The position numbers were made by a program, and so were the translations under genes. A stretch of 64,000 nt of DNA, taken from NCBI GenBank assembly GCA_029817715.1, contig JARUPY010000087.1, positions 2,232,001 through 2,296,000 of the forward strand. Reading direction: 5' to 3'. The notes under the pieces are model-generated. The model saw only the letters and a program-made list of their open reading frames with translations, did not search any database and was not told the origin of the DNA. The stretch comes from Melastoma dodecandrum (Eukaryota > Streptophyta > Magnoliopsida > Myrtales > Melastomataceae). Positions 1 through 11,544 of this stretch are shown here, one piece after another; within the stretch, counting starts at the first letter, position 1; each line of letters opens with the position of its first letter.

Positions 1-1440
1 CTGGCACTTCATAAAGAGTTGATATAAGATGAGAGGTACGATGGGAGTCGACATGTTTACTTTAATTATATGTGGCTTGTGGGGTGCGCACGTGTATTCG
101 TAATCGTATGGGTTCGTGTGCTAATGTATTCGCATTCGTATGTATTGGTACGCATGAGTATTGAATTTGTATGTATTCTTATGCGAGGGTTAACGGGGTT
201 GACTCTTAAACACGTGCCTACATTAACACGTGCTCAATTGTAATAGTGGAGTAAACGCATGAAACTTCTTTTGAAAACTCCATACATTAGAATGAGCATG
301 GGTTCTTCATTGTGCACGGGACGGGACGAGATGTATTTGGAGATTATTCACTAACCCCGTTAGGGATCATTTTTTTTTATGTGTTAACAGGAGGAAGTAG
401 AGACCGTGGAAGAAGTAGCTGACTCGAGACCGCGGAGTCAAAAATATAAGTTGATTTTTTGCTTATGCTAATAATTGACTTGGTCAAAATTTCTTTATAT
501 CTATAGTTTTGCAGGTTATTAGAACTTGGGGTCTTTACAAGGGGGGCCGTATATCTCGTGGTCGGCTGCGGACGAGGATGGCGCTGGGGTTTCCGGTGGG
601 CTAATCTCCTCCACCTCGGTGGTGACTGTGGTTGGGGTTGGGGTGGGGGTCACGGATAGGCGGGTGAAGTTGCCGATGGTGTGGGGTTGTGGTTGACTTG
701 TCGTTTTTTTCCCACATTGGCCCGTACTTGGTAGGTACAGGTAGGAGTCCATTAAATCCAACTAAGCAACTTGTCTAACTCCATTTAAAGTCGGTCGGAA
801 AAAAAGGTTGAACACAAACATACAAAGTATTTTTATATAACAAATTAAAATGTTAACAATGAAGAAAGTTTCGAAATACTTAAGGTTATAAAATGTATAT
901 TTTGATACTAAGTTGAAATAGAAATATTTCTAGAAATGCATAACTTTTAGTAATTTGTAGTTAACATTGTTTATTTTTTATCAGTAACATTCTAAGTATT
1001 TTTACTTAATGTGTTTTACTTTCAGTTCAACAAAAAAATAATTATATTTTCGGCATGTGGCCGATTACCTGCATATGAATCCACGCACCGTTATAATAAT
1101 GTAAGCAAAGTCATTACGGCTGTTATAGTCGAATCAATCAAACTTCTGCCTTATTAGTAGTTATCATAGTTTATTTCTTATAAGCAACATGGCTATTATT
1201 TTACTTAGTTTATTTTATTTTAGTTCAACAAATACTAATTATTAATTTGGAGTTACCCGGATGAGATGTTTTGATCTATTGTCTTGGGTATTATATACTT
1301 CTTAGATTTCATATTTGTCTGCGATCACATAAAAAGACAATTTTCTTTTATTCATATGACCACCAGAGATAACACTATGATTTGCGGAAAATGTTTCACA
1401 TGTGTGATTTATATATGAGCCCTGTGCACACCCAAACATC
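1..1440. other. AT-rich non-coding DNA
   Basis: I see no recognisable gene or element ends here. Two stretches near 968-1044 and 1169-1245 resemble each other (both run from 'gtttatttyttat' to 'agttcaacaaa'), which suggests an old local duplication of about 200 bp. A short open frame lies at 519-761 on the minus strand and is listed separately. Confidence 0.5.
519..761 (-). other. Open frame of 80 codons, unknown
   Basis: The frame would encode an 80-residue product rich in Thr, Pro and Ser, with a run of TPTPTPTT and the C-terminus PPCKDPKF. I recognise no domain and no signal peptide. Local GC is higher than in the surrounding AT-rich DNA, and a minus-strand coding exon would show that. 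No splice sites or promoter are obvious, so this could be chance or a decayed exon. Confidence 0.2.
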
Positions 1441-1790
1441 TTGTTGCTCCATTTCTATATATACGAGGCATGAGCATGACTAGTAAGGTTTCTTGTCCAA
1501 GTTCCTCGTCCTGATATTCCTGAGCGAAATATTAGCCGGCACGGTGACAGCCTGAGTTCTTTTGAGGGACAGACTTCTCCCATTAAGCAGGAGGACTTCT
1601 TCCATGGTTCTCGTTATGGCAGCGACATAACTGAGGTAGGCGGAGGTGGGTTATTTGTAGGTGGGCGTATAGTAGGGAGGAACAGGAGGCATCTACGGCG
1701 GTGAAGGTGGCTACAGGGGAGGCATTGGAATTGGCATGGGAGATGGAATAGGAGGTGACATTGGCAGCATTCCGAAAATGCAAAATTTTA
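1440..1790 (+). pseudogene. Glycine-rich secreted protein pseudogene, copy 1
   Basis: This is a decayed copy of the plus-strand pseudogene at 18039-18265. Both have a TATA-like 'tatatata' motif followed by a shared segment coding a hydrophobic signal-peptide-like leader (related to SSKFLV...FLS). In this copy the start codon position reads AAG (about 1485) instead of ATG. A Gly-rich tail can still be read near 1677-1780 (GGIYGGEGGYRGGIGIGMG in one frame), but stops and frame changes separate it from the leader. It is clearly non-functional as a protein gene. The family is a short secreted GRP of unknown role. Confidence 0.6.
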
Positions 1791-2035
1791 GGAGTGTGTT
1801 ACTTTAACATTATACCACGAATAACAACAAGGAAATATTTTCCTCCTTTACAATAAGTATTTTGGCAGACATTGAAAGGTTTTGCTTTTGACTTGATCTT
1901 CACAATATTTTTGAAGTACACTCCCACTATAAAGTCTTCGAGGATAACCCCCGAATCCCCCGCCGATGCCTACACCACCATCATACCCTCCTCCGACACC
2001 ACTACCAAGCCCACCACCCCCTCCTCCATAACCTC
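1790..2035 (-). pseudogene. 3' end of a duplicated glycine-rich protein gene
   Basis: This segment matches the 3' UTR and C-terminal codons of the intact gene at 18504-19010. The final Gly-rich codons (GGFGGYP) are still legible on the minus strand near 1950-2030. The stop codon TGA of the intact gene is CGA here, so the frame reads on. The match ends abruptly at 2035, where the LTR of gypsy A begins, so the rest of the gene copy is absent on this side. Confidence 0.65.
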
Positions 2036-2571
2036 TGATGCGGAAACACTCAACAAAGTAAATTTGAACTCAAACAAATTAAAAAGAATTCGAACAAGAT
2101 CTTGATAGAACAACCTCGAACCTAAATACAGCGATGGCACCACCGTGAACGAAAGGCTACGAATACTCTCAACTCACCACACTTAGATTCTAGGCTAAGT
2201 GATATAGAGAATAGATAGAACAACTCAAGTTTAAACTTTCCCCAAAAGGTTCCTCTTTCTCCTTCTGCATAGAACCCTTTAAAAGACATCGAAGAGAGTT
2301 CTAAACAAACTGCACTAAATGCACTCCCCACTAACCCCTTAATCAATTCCCCACTACCACAATCCCACTAATTTCATAAATGACTCCTTTTAAGACTCTA
2401 AGACATCAAATTTGTCCTTCCATGGGCTGGGTCTTAAGTAGGGGCCCTTACTTCTCCAAAATACTTCAGACTTGCCAAAATGAAACATTATTTGGTCCAA
2501 TGCACTCCAGTACATTTTAGGCCACAACTTCCTCCTTGATTGTAACTTCTTCAATCTGGTTGTCGTGCACA
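2036..2571 (-). repeat. 3' LTR of gypsy A
   Basis: On the minus strand the LTR starts TGTGCACGACAACC directly after a polypurine tract and ends CCGCATCA (plus strand TGATGCGG at 2036). The length is 536 bp. The first 235 bp on the plus strand match 14457-14524 joined to 17114-17272, which identifies the other LTR. Confidence 0.8.
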
Positions 2572-2639
2572 TCATTTCCCCTTTGTTGGAAATGATTTGT
2601 CCTCAAATCTAAGGGGTCTTCATCATCCTCCTATGGTGC

Positions 2640-3345
2640 CAGGTCCTGAACATTAAAAGTTGCCGAAACTTCGTATTCCCTGGAAGGTCGATCTTGTAGG
2701 CGTTATTGTTGATTCGTTCCACCACACGAAAAGGTCGATCTGGTGCTAAAGAGTTGTTTCGTCCCAAGCTTGTGCCATAATGTCTTCCAGAAGTAACTCA
2801 GGAACTTTGCATCACGATCAGACACAATCGTCGTTGGAGAAACAAGGAATGAAATGTGCCATCTTCGTGAATCAATCAACAACCACCATTATGGAGTCCT
2901 TTTGTCGCTGCGTTCGTGGCAATCCAAGAACGAAGTCCATGCTGACGTGCTCCCATGAACGATCTGCCACCGGTAGAGGAGTGTAGAGGCCTTATGGCTG
3001 GATATGACTCTTCCCTTGCTGACAAATGCTACACCGTCGAACCAGCATCTGGACGGCTTTGTTTATCCCTGGCCAATAGAAATGTTCGTGCAACATTTCA
3101 AATGTCTTCTGCACCCCGAAATGGCCAGCAATCCCTCCTCCATGAACTTCTCGAATCAGCAACTCTCGAACGGAGCTTCGTGGAACGCATAGTCTTGATC
3201 CTCGAAATAGAAAACCATTGAGAAAATGGTAATGCTCCATTGCCTTGGTCAAGCACTCGTGGTAAATCTCCTTGAAATCATCATCGGTGGCATACAACTC
3301 CTTAAGCGCCTTAAATCTAATCAACTTGGGTTCCATCATACTGAT
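2640..3345 (-). pseudogene. Integrase relic of gypsy A
   Basis: Integrase would insert the cDNA into the genome. Visible on the minus strand are the HHCC zinc-binding domain (3339-2992: HGGGIAGHFGVQKTFEMLHE, then CSICQQ), the start of the catalytic core with [21 protein letters not shown] near 2900, and a C-terminal GPY-like module ([20 protein letters not shown] near 2745-2680). The core carries at least two internal deletions. A base is missing after DLPG and stops are present, so it cannot encode a full D,D,E domain. Confidence 0.75.
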
Positions 3346-3349
3346 TAAT

Positions 3350-4900
3350 CATTTTCCTTGATAAGGCATCTGCAACCACATTCTTTGCTCCAGACTTGTG
3401 TTTCAGCACAAATGTGAATGTTTAAAGGAACTCCACCCATTTCGCATGTCGCTTGTTGAGCATGACCTGCCCATTTATGTGCTTCAAAGATTCGTGGTCT
3501 GTATGAAGGACAAACTCACACGGCATCAGATAGTGACTCCAATTTTCCAATGCTCAAACTATTGCGAAAAACTCCTTGTCATAAGTTGAATAGTTCAGTC
3601 GCGATCCATTCAGCTTTTCACTAAAGTAGGCGATGGGTCGACCCTACTGAAGTAGGACCCCTCCAATTCTAATCCCTGAAGCGTCACACTCCACCTCAAA
3701 CATATTTTCAAAGTTCGGAAGCGCTAGAACCGGTGCCTCGCAAAGTCGTCACTTGAGGTTTTTGAAACTCGTATGAGCTTCAGCTGTCCATTCAAAGGTT
3801 ATTCCCTTCAGGCAATCGGTCAATGGTGCAGCAATAGTGCTGAAGCCTTTAATGAACCACCTGTAGAATGAAGTAAGACCGTGGAAACTTCTAATGTCAT
3901 GGGTAGTCTTTGGAATTGGCCAATCTCGGATCGCTTCAATTTTGCTCTCGTCAATTTGGATTCTATCCTTGGAAATGACGTGCCCCAAGAAGACAAGTTT
4001 GGGGACAAGGAACTCACATTTGTTGATGTTACCAAAGAGGTATTGTTCTCGAAGCTTGGTGAACAACTGTCAAAGGTGCTCCAAGTGCTCATTTTCGCTG
4101 CGACTATGCACAAGAATGTCGTCAAAATAAACAACGACGAATTTGCCAAGAAAAGGTCAGAACACCTAGTTCATCAATCTCATGAAAGTGCTAGGCGCAT
4201 TCGAGAGGCCGAAGGGCATAACAAGCCATTCCTACAAGCTGAAGTTGGTCTTGAACACCGTCTTCCATTCATCTCCTTCTTTCATACGAATTTGGTGATA
4301 TCCACTACGCAAATCCACCTTCGAGAAAACACGCTCGCCATAGAGCTCATCAAGCATGTCATCTAAATGAGGGATGGGAAACCTGTATTTGACCATGATC
4401 TTGTTGGTAGCGCGACTGTCCACGCACATTCTCCATGAACAATCCTTCTTAGGCACGAGGATTGTGGGAACGGAACATGGGCTGAAAGTCTCTCGCACGA
4501 ACCCCTTTTGGATAAACTCTTCCACTTGTCGTTATAGCTCCTTTGCTTCTTTAGGATTGCAGCGATAGGCTGGTCTTTTGGGAAGCGTCACCCCCGGAAT
4601 GAGATCAATTTGATATTGGATATCCCGCAATGGTGGAAGTCCTCCTGGCATCTCTTTCAGAAACATGTCCTCAAACTCCTGAAGTAATCTCTTTACTAGA
4701 GGGTGTGTAGTTGCTTCTGCCTCCATGCTTTCCTCGAGGATCATCAAGACGTACATGTGCTCATTGCCTCGAACAGCCTTGATCAACTCAACTTGCTTCA
4801 GAATTTGACTTTGAGCATCCTTTAGTGGCCTTGACGTGGTGGCTGGTGCCGACAATGGTAGAAGCGTGATCTTCTTCTGGTCCATGGTGATAGAGTAGGT
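3350..4900 (-). pseudogene. Reverse transcriptase/RNase H relic of gypsy A
   Basis: The RT would copy the element RNA and the RNase H would remove it. The RT motifs run in order on the minus strand: [17 protein letters not shown] linker (about 4650), [13 protein letters not shown] (about 4450), [15 protein letters not shown] (about 4310) and the catalytic YFDD at 4118-4129. Downstream are GHVISKD and FYRWFIKGFS, then RNase H sequence to about 3350. The frame is broken several times between these blocks. Sequence and order match gypsy B closely. Confidence 0.8.
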
Positions 4901-5185
4901 ATTCCGATACCCATCATGCACAGCTCGTCGATCATATTGCCAAGGTCTTCCCAAGATCATGCCTCCATCGACACGACATCGCAGGTCACCGTGTCCCTGT
5001 AGTTTTGACCAATAGATAAGGAGATGAGAACTTTTTTAGTTACCCGTATGACACTGTCCTTGTTTAGCCGTTGAAGCTTGTAAGGTTGGAGGTGTGGATT
5101 CGTAGGCAACTTTAACTTCTCCTCCATGGTAGTTGATTCTACATTGGTGCAGCTACCGCTATCCATAATCACATGTCACACCTTC
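4900..5185 (-). pseudogene. Aspartic protease relic of gypsy A
   Basis: A retropepsin-type domain is legible, with the active-site triad in MDSGSCTNVESTT (near 5160) and the late motif ILGRPWQYDRRAVHDG (near 4945). This protease would cleave the gag-pol precursor. A stop or frameshift separates it from gag upstream. The equivalent domain in gypsy B reads IVDSGSCTNVASTT. Confidence 0.75.
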
Positions 5186-6155
5186 CCTTGTAATGTGTAA
5201 TGGGGTTGGAAGATGCGCTCTCGCTGGTCAGCCTCCTTCCGTACGACGTGCATTCAGAGCCTTGCGAACTATAAGCACTTCTCCCTCATCCAGCTCCTCC
5301 ACATATTCTTCTTCAGCATCCCATATGGGTCCATCCTCTCGAGCTCCTTCATCATCATCGTCTTCGGACAGCTCTTTGATGGTGATCGTCCTTCGTGTTG
5401 GACATCCAGCCGCGACATGTTCATAACCTTGGCATTTGAAGCATTTTCGGCCCCTTCCAACTTCCCGGAGTGGTCAGAATTCTTCTTTTCCTTTCTCCTT
5501 ACCGGCTGCCAACAGATTAGATCGAGATGATGTACTGCCTTTGCTAGGAGGAAATGCCTTAGTAGCTGGCCGTAGTGATGCTCGTTCCACTCGCTGTTTC
5601 TCAACCTTATGAGCAAGGTTGCACAAATATCCAAAGCTCCAATAAGGTTGTAACTCCACCGCATCTGCTATTTGTGATTTGAGACCCTTTATGTATCTTG
5701 CAATGGTCTGTTCTTATGGCTCGGATATGTCACATTGTAACATGAGTTGTTCGAACTTACGGGTGTACTTCGAAACAGACGTTGATTGTTGCAGCGAATT
5801 TGACTTGAAGAAATGGTCTTGACGATAGCGTTCCGATAAGAACCGCTTCTTCAAGGCACGCTTCATCTTTTCCCATGACCGTATTTTCTCCTTACCCTCA
5901 TGCAACCTTTGGTGATTTGAGATTCTCCCACCACATACTTGCGTACTTGCGGAGACGGAGTGCCGCCTTCTTAACACTTCTATCCTCAGGGATGTCTTCA
6001 TACTCGAACATCCTCTCGGTTGTGTGGAGCTAATCAAGAAATTCTTCTGGATCTATCCTCCCTTCGAACTCCGGAATATCAGCTCTTATTCCAAAAGAAC
6101 GAGCAGGCTGACGTCGTTGATTAACCACCTGTTAAGCTTCCTCTTCGTTGGACAT
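5186..6155 (-). pseudogene. Gag relic of gypsy A
   Basis: Gag would form the virus-like particle. The frame can start at ATG 6155 (MSNEEEA). It then shows the retrotransposon gag domain (RADIPEFEGRIDPEEFLD, WWENLK, FEQLMLQCDI) and a CCHC zinc knuckle, CFKCQGYEHVAAGC, near 5440-5395. Several stops interrupt it, for example after FLD and after CDISEP. The 5' edge lies only about 90 bp from the inserted Tat/Ogre-like element at 6249. Confidence 0.8.
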
Positions 6156-6248
6156 CTCCACGAAAGGGTTGTCTCCTCCGCTTGAATAGAAGACGAATGT
6201 GAAAGACCCTCCGACGTACCACGTTCGCTGAGAACTTTTCGAAGTTGG

Positions 6249-7756
6249 TGTCGCGGGTGGAACCCGTTTTCGGTTCTAATTAAAATGAATATACTCCCTT
6301 GACGATAAGCTTCGGATTTTGAAAACGTGTCGGAGTAGCCACTAACTTATTGTAAGTTCAAGTTAGAAAAACTATAGTGATTCGTTAAGGTTCGGGAATT
6401 AGGGATTACTGAATCGCATGCATCACAAAGAAAAGGGAGGCTTTTATCGTGTGTTCCCAATATCGGAATTTATTTGAGCATGATTTTAGAAAAGAAGTTG
6501 TTTAATATTAAAACAAATGATTTCGAGCTCATTAATGCTTAAAATGTCTATATGAATAATTTTTAGGAAAATATTTCTTCTTAAAAATTGAATTTTCGGG
6601 CAAAAATGCAAGCAACATAAATATATTAATGCCCTTAACGGTTTCTAAGCGAAAAAATAAATTCAATGGAGAACGGGGTATTTGTATCATTTCTCGCTCT
6701 CTGTAGAACGCTCCCTTTTTTAGAATAGGTTTACGGCGCACCTGGCGAGCCGCTGATGCCGTAACGTTGGTGAGTGTGAAGCCGTCTTCAGAGGCTCTTG
6801 ATCTTTGAGAATCCAAAATAAACCCTCGAATATAACTTCCGTTGTCTTGAACGCGTTGAATGAGGGGCGTGCCTTGATTGTCCGCAAGGTACGCGCCGTA
6901 GATGTCTGCATAAAAATCAAAACAACGAAGTAAACTGTTCGAAGAAAGCGTGAAAGTTTATGATTTTTTGTAAAGTCTCAAATAAACAAAATTAGATTAA
7001 TGATTTTCTAATGCAAAAACATATTATGAGCAAATGGTAAAGATGGTTATAACACGATACAGTTAAATTTTGAAAGCACTAATGAAGCATGATCGATGAT
7101 GTAAAAATTAAAATCCAATGCATAGGATAAAAATAAGATTTACATGGGTAATAATAATTATAAAATAATAAAACTAATGCCAAAATGCTTTTAACAAAAA
7201 TAAAATGTCTTTTGATTGTAAAAGACAGCCGCATGCGCACATAAGGGCAAAGTTTAAAAAATGAATTATAAAAATTACCAAATGTCAAATTCCAGAATGG
7301 GTTCCCAGGCTTGCAAACCTGTCTTCCCCAACACCTCAGCCGCGAACATCCCAGCATGAAGCAACGCCGACGGAGAGCAGTGGAGAGTTGCCGCGTCGTC
7401 AGGAGAGCACTGGTTGACGGATTTCGGAGCGGGCGAGCAACGAGCCGGGCGCACTGTTGTAGGTTGTTGCCGGAATCAGGAACACCCGAGGTTGAAGATT
7501 CGCGACCGTAGATCGCCATATCTAGGGTCAGAGATGCCGGGGTCGGAGAAGGCCTTCCTCGGCGAGGACAGAAGCGGCCTCACGCGAACAGATCTGGGAT
7601 GCCAAGGAGTTTTGCTGGAGGGGTGGATCCGCTAGTGAGGTGGTGGGGTCAGGACGGCCGCCTTGGTGGACGGCGAAGAGTGGTCGGATATGGTGAAGAA
7701 GACGCTGCTCCATCGTTACTGGCCCAGGGTTCACCGCTGCCGGACTGGGTGACGCC
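6249..7756 (-). repeat. Partial 3' LTR of the Tat/Ogre-like element
   Basis: This segment aligns along its length with 11545-13092 and shares the terminal TGTCGCGG and the motif gggtgacgcctg at its break point (7749-7758 against 13081-13092). The remaining 1.26 kb of the LTR is missing because copia sequence begins here. Confidence 0.85.
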
Positions 7757-9810
7757 TGTTGTCGTCGACGAAAGAATTTGACAAAAAAGATGGAGAGAAA
7801 GGAATGTGGGAAGCTTGAAAGAAAACCTTCGTAACACAACTATTTATACACAAGGAAATGTACCCACCTAGCATTAACTACCCCAATCATTAAGTAGCAT
7901 TAACATTGGCCGTTACTATGCATCCGTTATAATGTATTAAACCCAACCGTTACAACGGATTAAAGTCTAACAAATCACCCCCTAATCCCGTTGTACCTGG
8001 ACAACTCCATGCTTTTGTCTCATCTCAACAAACTTCACGCGTCCGAATGCCTGTGAGAATGTCGGCCAGTTATCCATTTGTGTCGATGTGTTCGACTTTC
8101 ACCTTTTCATCTTCGATGCACTCTCGAATGAAATGAAATTTTGTATCGATATGCTTACTCCTATCATGGTGCATCGGGTTCTTGCTCAATGCTATCGCAG
8201 ACTTGTTGTCCACCAACAACTTTACCTGAATCGGAGCTTGTGATATCATCTCACCCAATAAACGACTCAGCCACACTCCCTGACACGATGCCGCCGCTGC
8301 CGCAATATATTCTGCTTCACAAGATGAGAGTGCCACAACCTTTTGCTTCTGTGACATCCATGAGACAAGACTCCTCCCGAGAAGAAATGCAACCCCCGTC
8401 GTACTCCTTCGATCATCAACATCACCGGCGAAATCGCTGTCACTGTACCCAATAAGTGTAGGTTGTAGACTAGCTGCCTTCTTGTAGCTGCATCCATATT
8501 CTATTGTGCCACTCAGGTACCGAAGTATGTGTTTCACAGCAGCCCAATGTTGTGGTCCGGGCGCTTCCATGTACCTGCTAACTATACCCAAAGAATATAC
8601 GAGATCAGGCCTGGTGTTAACAATGTACCGTAAATTGCCGATGATGCTCCTGTATCTCGTCGCGTCCACGATCACAGCACCTTCCTTCTTTCTCAATTTT
8701 AGTCGGTTCTTCATGGGAGTTTGACAAGGATTGCAATCACTCATCCCTCCCAACTCAAGAATCTTTGCCGCGTAGGAGCTCTAGCACAGCGTGATCTCAT
8801 CTTCCTTTTGCTTCACCTCGATACCCAAGTAGTAACTTAGAAGCCCAAGATTACTCATGTTGAAGCGTTGCATCATTTCCTGCTTGAAATCAACAATGCC
8901 ACGAATGTCCAGCCTGGAGATAATTAAATCGTCGACGTATACGCCGACCAGCAAGAAAGAACGTTGATCCCCTCTTTTGTAAACTGCATGTTCCAATTTG
9001 CTCCGTGTGAATCCGAGCGCGATCAACTCCTTGTCCAGCCTTACGTTCCACGCCCTGGCGCTTGCCTCAACCCATAGAGTGCCTTGCGAAGCTTGAGCAC
9101 TTGTTTGTCTCCATTTCCGACGATGAAACCGGGAGGCTGATGCACATATACCTCCTCGTCAAGGTCACAACCATTCAAGAATGCAGATTTCACATCGATG
9201 TGATGAACCTCCCATCCGCCATGTGCGGCGAGCGCAATCAACAGCCATACAGTTTCAATGCGCGCCACTGGAGCAAATACCTCGTCGAAATCCACCCCCT
9301 GTCGCTGAGCGTATCCCTTCGCAACCAGGCGAGCTTTGTGCTTGACAATGTTTCCCGTCAGGTCCTTCATAACTTTAAAAACCCATTTTAGCCCTATGGC
9401 TCGATGTCCCGGCGGCAATGTTGCAGGCTCCCAAGTGTTGTTCTCTCGAATAGCCTCCATTTCCACCTCCATAACCTGTTGCCAACAATCTTCAGATAAT
9501 GCTTGCTCGACGCTGTTTGGTTCCTCAGCAGCTAGCAGACAAAACCCGCTATACTCGAAGTCGTGGACCTCCTCCGTGGTGTCAATGATGTTCGAGATCG
9601 TGCAGAACTGGAGCCTCACACCATCTGAATCGATGGCGTCCACGGTCGGTGGAGTTGCCCACTGTGCGCCGGTAGGATTCGATGGTGTAACAACTAGATC
9701 TTGTGCTGGACTTTCCGCAATAGCAATTTGTGATGTCGGGTGTGGGGCAGCCGCTGAAATTGGCATTGCGGGGATCTGCGAATTTTCGAAATCCGTGGTC
9801 GGGTGACCAT
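7757..9810 (-). mobile_element. 5'-truncated Ty1/copia fragment
   Basis: The 3' LTR lies at 7757-7972 (216 bp). On the minus strand it starts TGTTAGACTT, just after the purine tract attagggggtgattt, and ends GACGACAACA. RNase H and RT coding sequence runs upstream of it to about 9800. The 5' LTR, gag, protease and integrase are absent. The left edge is exact because the surrounding Tat LTR is available uninterrupted at 13081. The right edge is approximate. Confidence 0.8.
8040..9800 (-). pseudogene. Copia reverse transcriptase/RNase H relic
   Basis: On the minus strand the RT begins with the copia signature NNTWEPATLPPGHRAIGLKW and KARLVAKGYAQRQGVDFDEV, followed by DVKSAFLNG, LYGLRQAPG and the catalytic YVDD in VGVYVDDLII (about 8945). 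The RNase H part shows YSDSDFAGDVDDRRSTTG, SSCEAEYIAA and LLVDNKSAIALSKNP. One base is missing after LRQAP (near 9056), which shifts the frame. A stop follows EDEITLC near 8781, and another follows HIDTNG near 8070. It is a recent-looking but dead copy. Confidence 0.85.
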
Positions 9811-9851
9811 CAATACAATTTGGCATAATCAAAGAAAACCAATTCCTAGGC

Positions 9852-11081
9852 CTATAAAAATTCAGAAGATGAATTCCCAAGTGGCATGCAAGCCTCAAAA
9901 TCTAGAAGGACAAAAACGTCGACACTTGAATGAGCGGGCTTCCGCGTCGAGCTTTTCTTCTTTAATTCTGGTAGAGTGAAAGGATGACGAATCTGTCCTG
10001 AATACCATAAGCTGACAATTCGTCTCATCTTTACGTCTTTGATGCCACTGCCTGGGTATAGGAAATCTGCCTTGATTGGTGGTTGCAGCTCTTCCACCGG
10101 AATTGGTATTTCTGCGCTACCTCCAAATTAGTGTGCGACACGAGCTGGTAGGTAATATGATGACCCGCTAATTCCCAGTATTGGAATGTATGCACCCTTC
10201 TTGGAGTCGATGAATACATCATCCATTTTGAAACAACGAGACATGGGGTAGAAGTCCACTGCTATAAGGGCCTCGAAGAAATCATGAACTTGATGGAAGC
10301 TCCTATTGGGAAAGATAGCATAGTTGGCCATATAATGCATCAAACTCGGAGCGTGGTTGGGACTCAATGCGTATCCAGTGATTCCCAAATGTGTTAGAAA
10401 CCATGTTTGTAATAGCGGTAGGCAGAAAGATGCGGTATGGTGTCTGATTCCGCGCTGAGCTTCAGAGGCAATCTTAGTCAATCCATAGTATGTCTCTCCC
10501 AATAGGTTTGGTATAAAAGGGCGATCTTCCCAGATGGTCCTTGCAATGTAGATTGCCCGGGTGCCTATAGAATGCTCGGTGCCAGGGTAAATGATCATTC
10601 TGACGAAGAGGAGAACGAATACTCTTGCAGATGGTTGTCTGTCACCTTCTTCTGGGAAGTATGGTGCATACCGAAAGGTAAGAATCCTTTTGATTGGAAT
10701 GTGACCCAGCTTCGTCGGTATGATTAGGCTACGAACCGCTGTGTATTCGATCCTGAATAATAAGGGCAACTCGTCGCACACTGATCCTCTCCAAACAAGG
10801 GGAAGGATCCCCCGCTTATGGTTGAAACCCGTCAGCTGCAGGTACTCTTCGTAAGTGGGAGCCAGCTAGAAATTGTTGAAGTGGAAGGTAAACGTGTCAG
10901 TGTTCCATTTTCCCACGAGATTTTGTATAACAGCCCAGTCTAGCTCCACCTTGATGAGTTCCATCATGTCTTTCAACTTTGACTCCACGAACTTTTTCTC
11001 TCTATGTGGAAGGATATTGAACCAATCTCTCAACTTCTTCATCGGAGGTTGATCTGGCCTCAATCTAATGTAAGTAGACAT
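9852..11081 (-). pseudogene. Extra ORF of the Tat/Ogre-like element (DUF7745-like)
   Basis: A single frame of about 410 codons starts at ATG 11081 and is closed by only two in-frame stops, at 10866-10868 (TAG in NNF*LAPTYEEY) and 10128-10130 (TAA in VAH*FGG). Residues 15-90 (WFNILPHREKKF, ELDWAVIQNL, TFTFHF) and the central block (FVRMIIYPG, LLGETYYGLTKIASE, SFCLPLLQTWFLTHLG) resemble the plant DUF7745 / plant-mobile-domain-like proteins often carried by plant retroelements. That assignment is from memory of the family pattern. The function of such proteins is unknown. The ORF lies just behind the 5' LTR and leader, as expected for the extra 5' ORF of Ogre-type elements. Confidence 0.65.
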
Positions 11082-11544
11082 CTTTGGAACCTACAAAAAA
11101 AAGTTAGTTGTTTTGCCAAGATTATGCCAAATATGGACCTATATGAATGCAATGCAAAACGAAATAAGAAAAACCCTGCCGACCGAGCCTGAAATAACCT
11201 GCTGGACAAAGCCAAAGTAAATGGTTAGAGTCATAACATATTATATGACCTTCAAACACATGCCTATCTAGACTGGCTTTTGACTCGCCCTCGGACGAAG
11301 GGCGAGTTGGTATATGCCTCAGGTAAAGAGGTAGACAACCTCTTCCATATGGCAAGTATACCCCTAACTTAGGTGTCCCTGGGTTTTAGAACGACTCACT
11401 ATATGCATAGCAGACACAATCGAAAAAAATAAAGCGCAAACACACTCCACACAAGGCTTAGGCTGCCCCCCAATTTTGAAAACGATTTTTCAACCCTAAC
11501 TCTCTAGAAAATTGCCCAAGTTTCCCAAGCGAAGTCGCCAAATC
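11082..11544 (-). promoter_or_regulatory. Primer-binding site and leader of the Tat/Ogre-like element
   Basis: Directly after the 5' LTR end (CGCGACA) the minus strand reads gatTTGGCGACTTCGCTTGGG, a variant of the TGGCGACTCCGCTGGGG-type primer-binding site found in many large plant Ty3/gypsy elements. About 460 bp of leader without a convincing frame separate it from the start codon at 11081. Confidence 0.65.
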
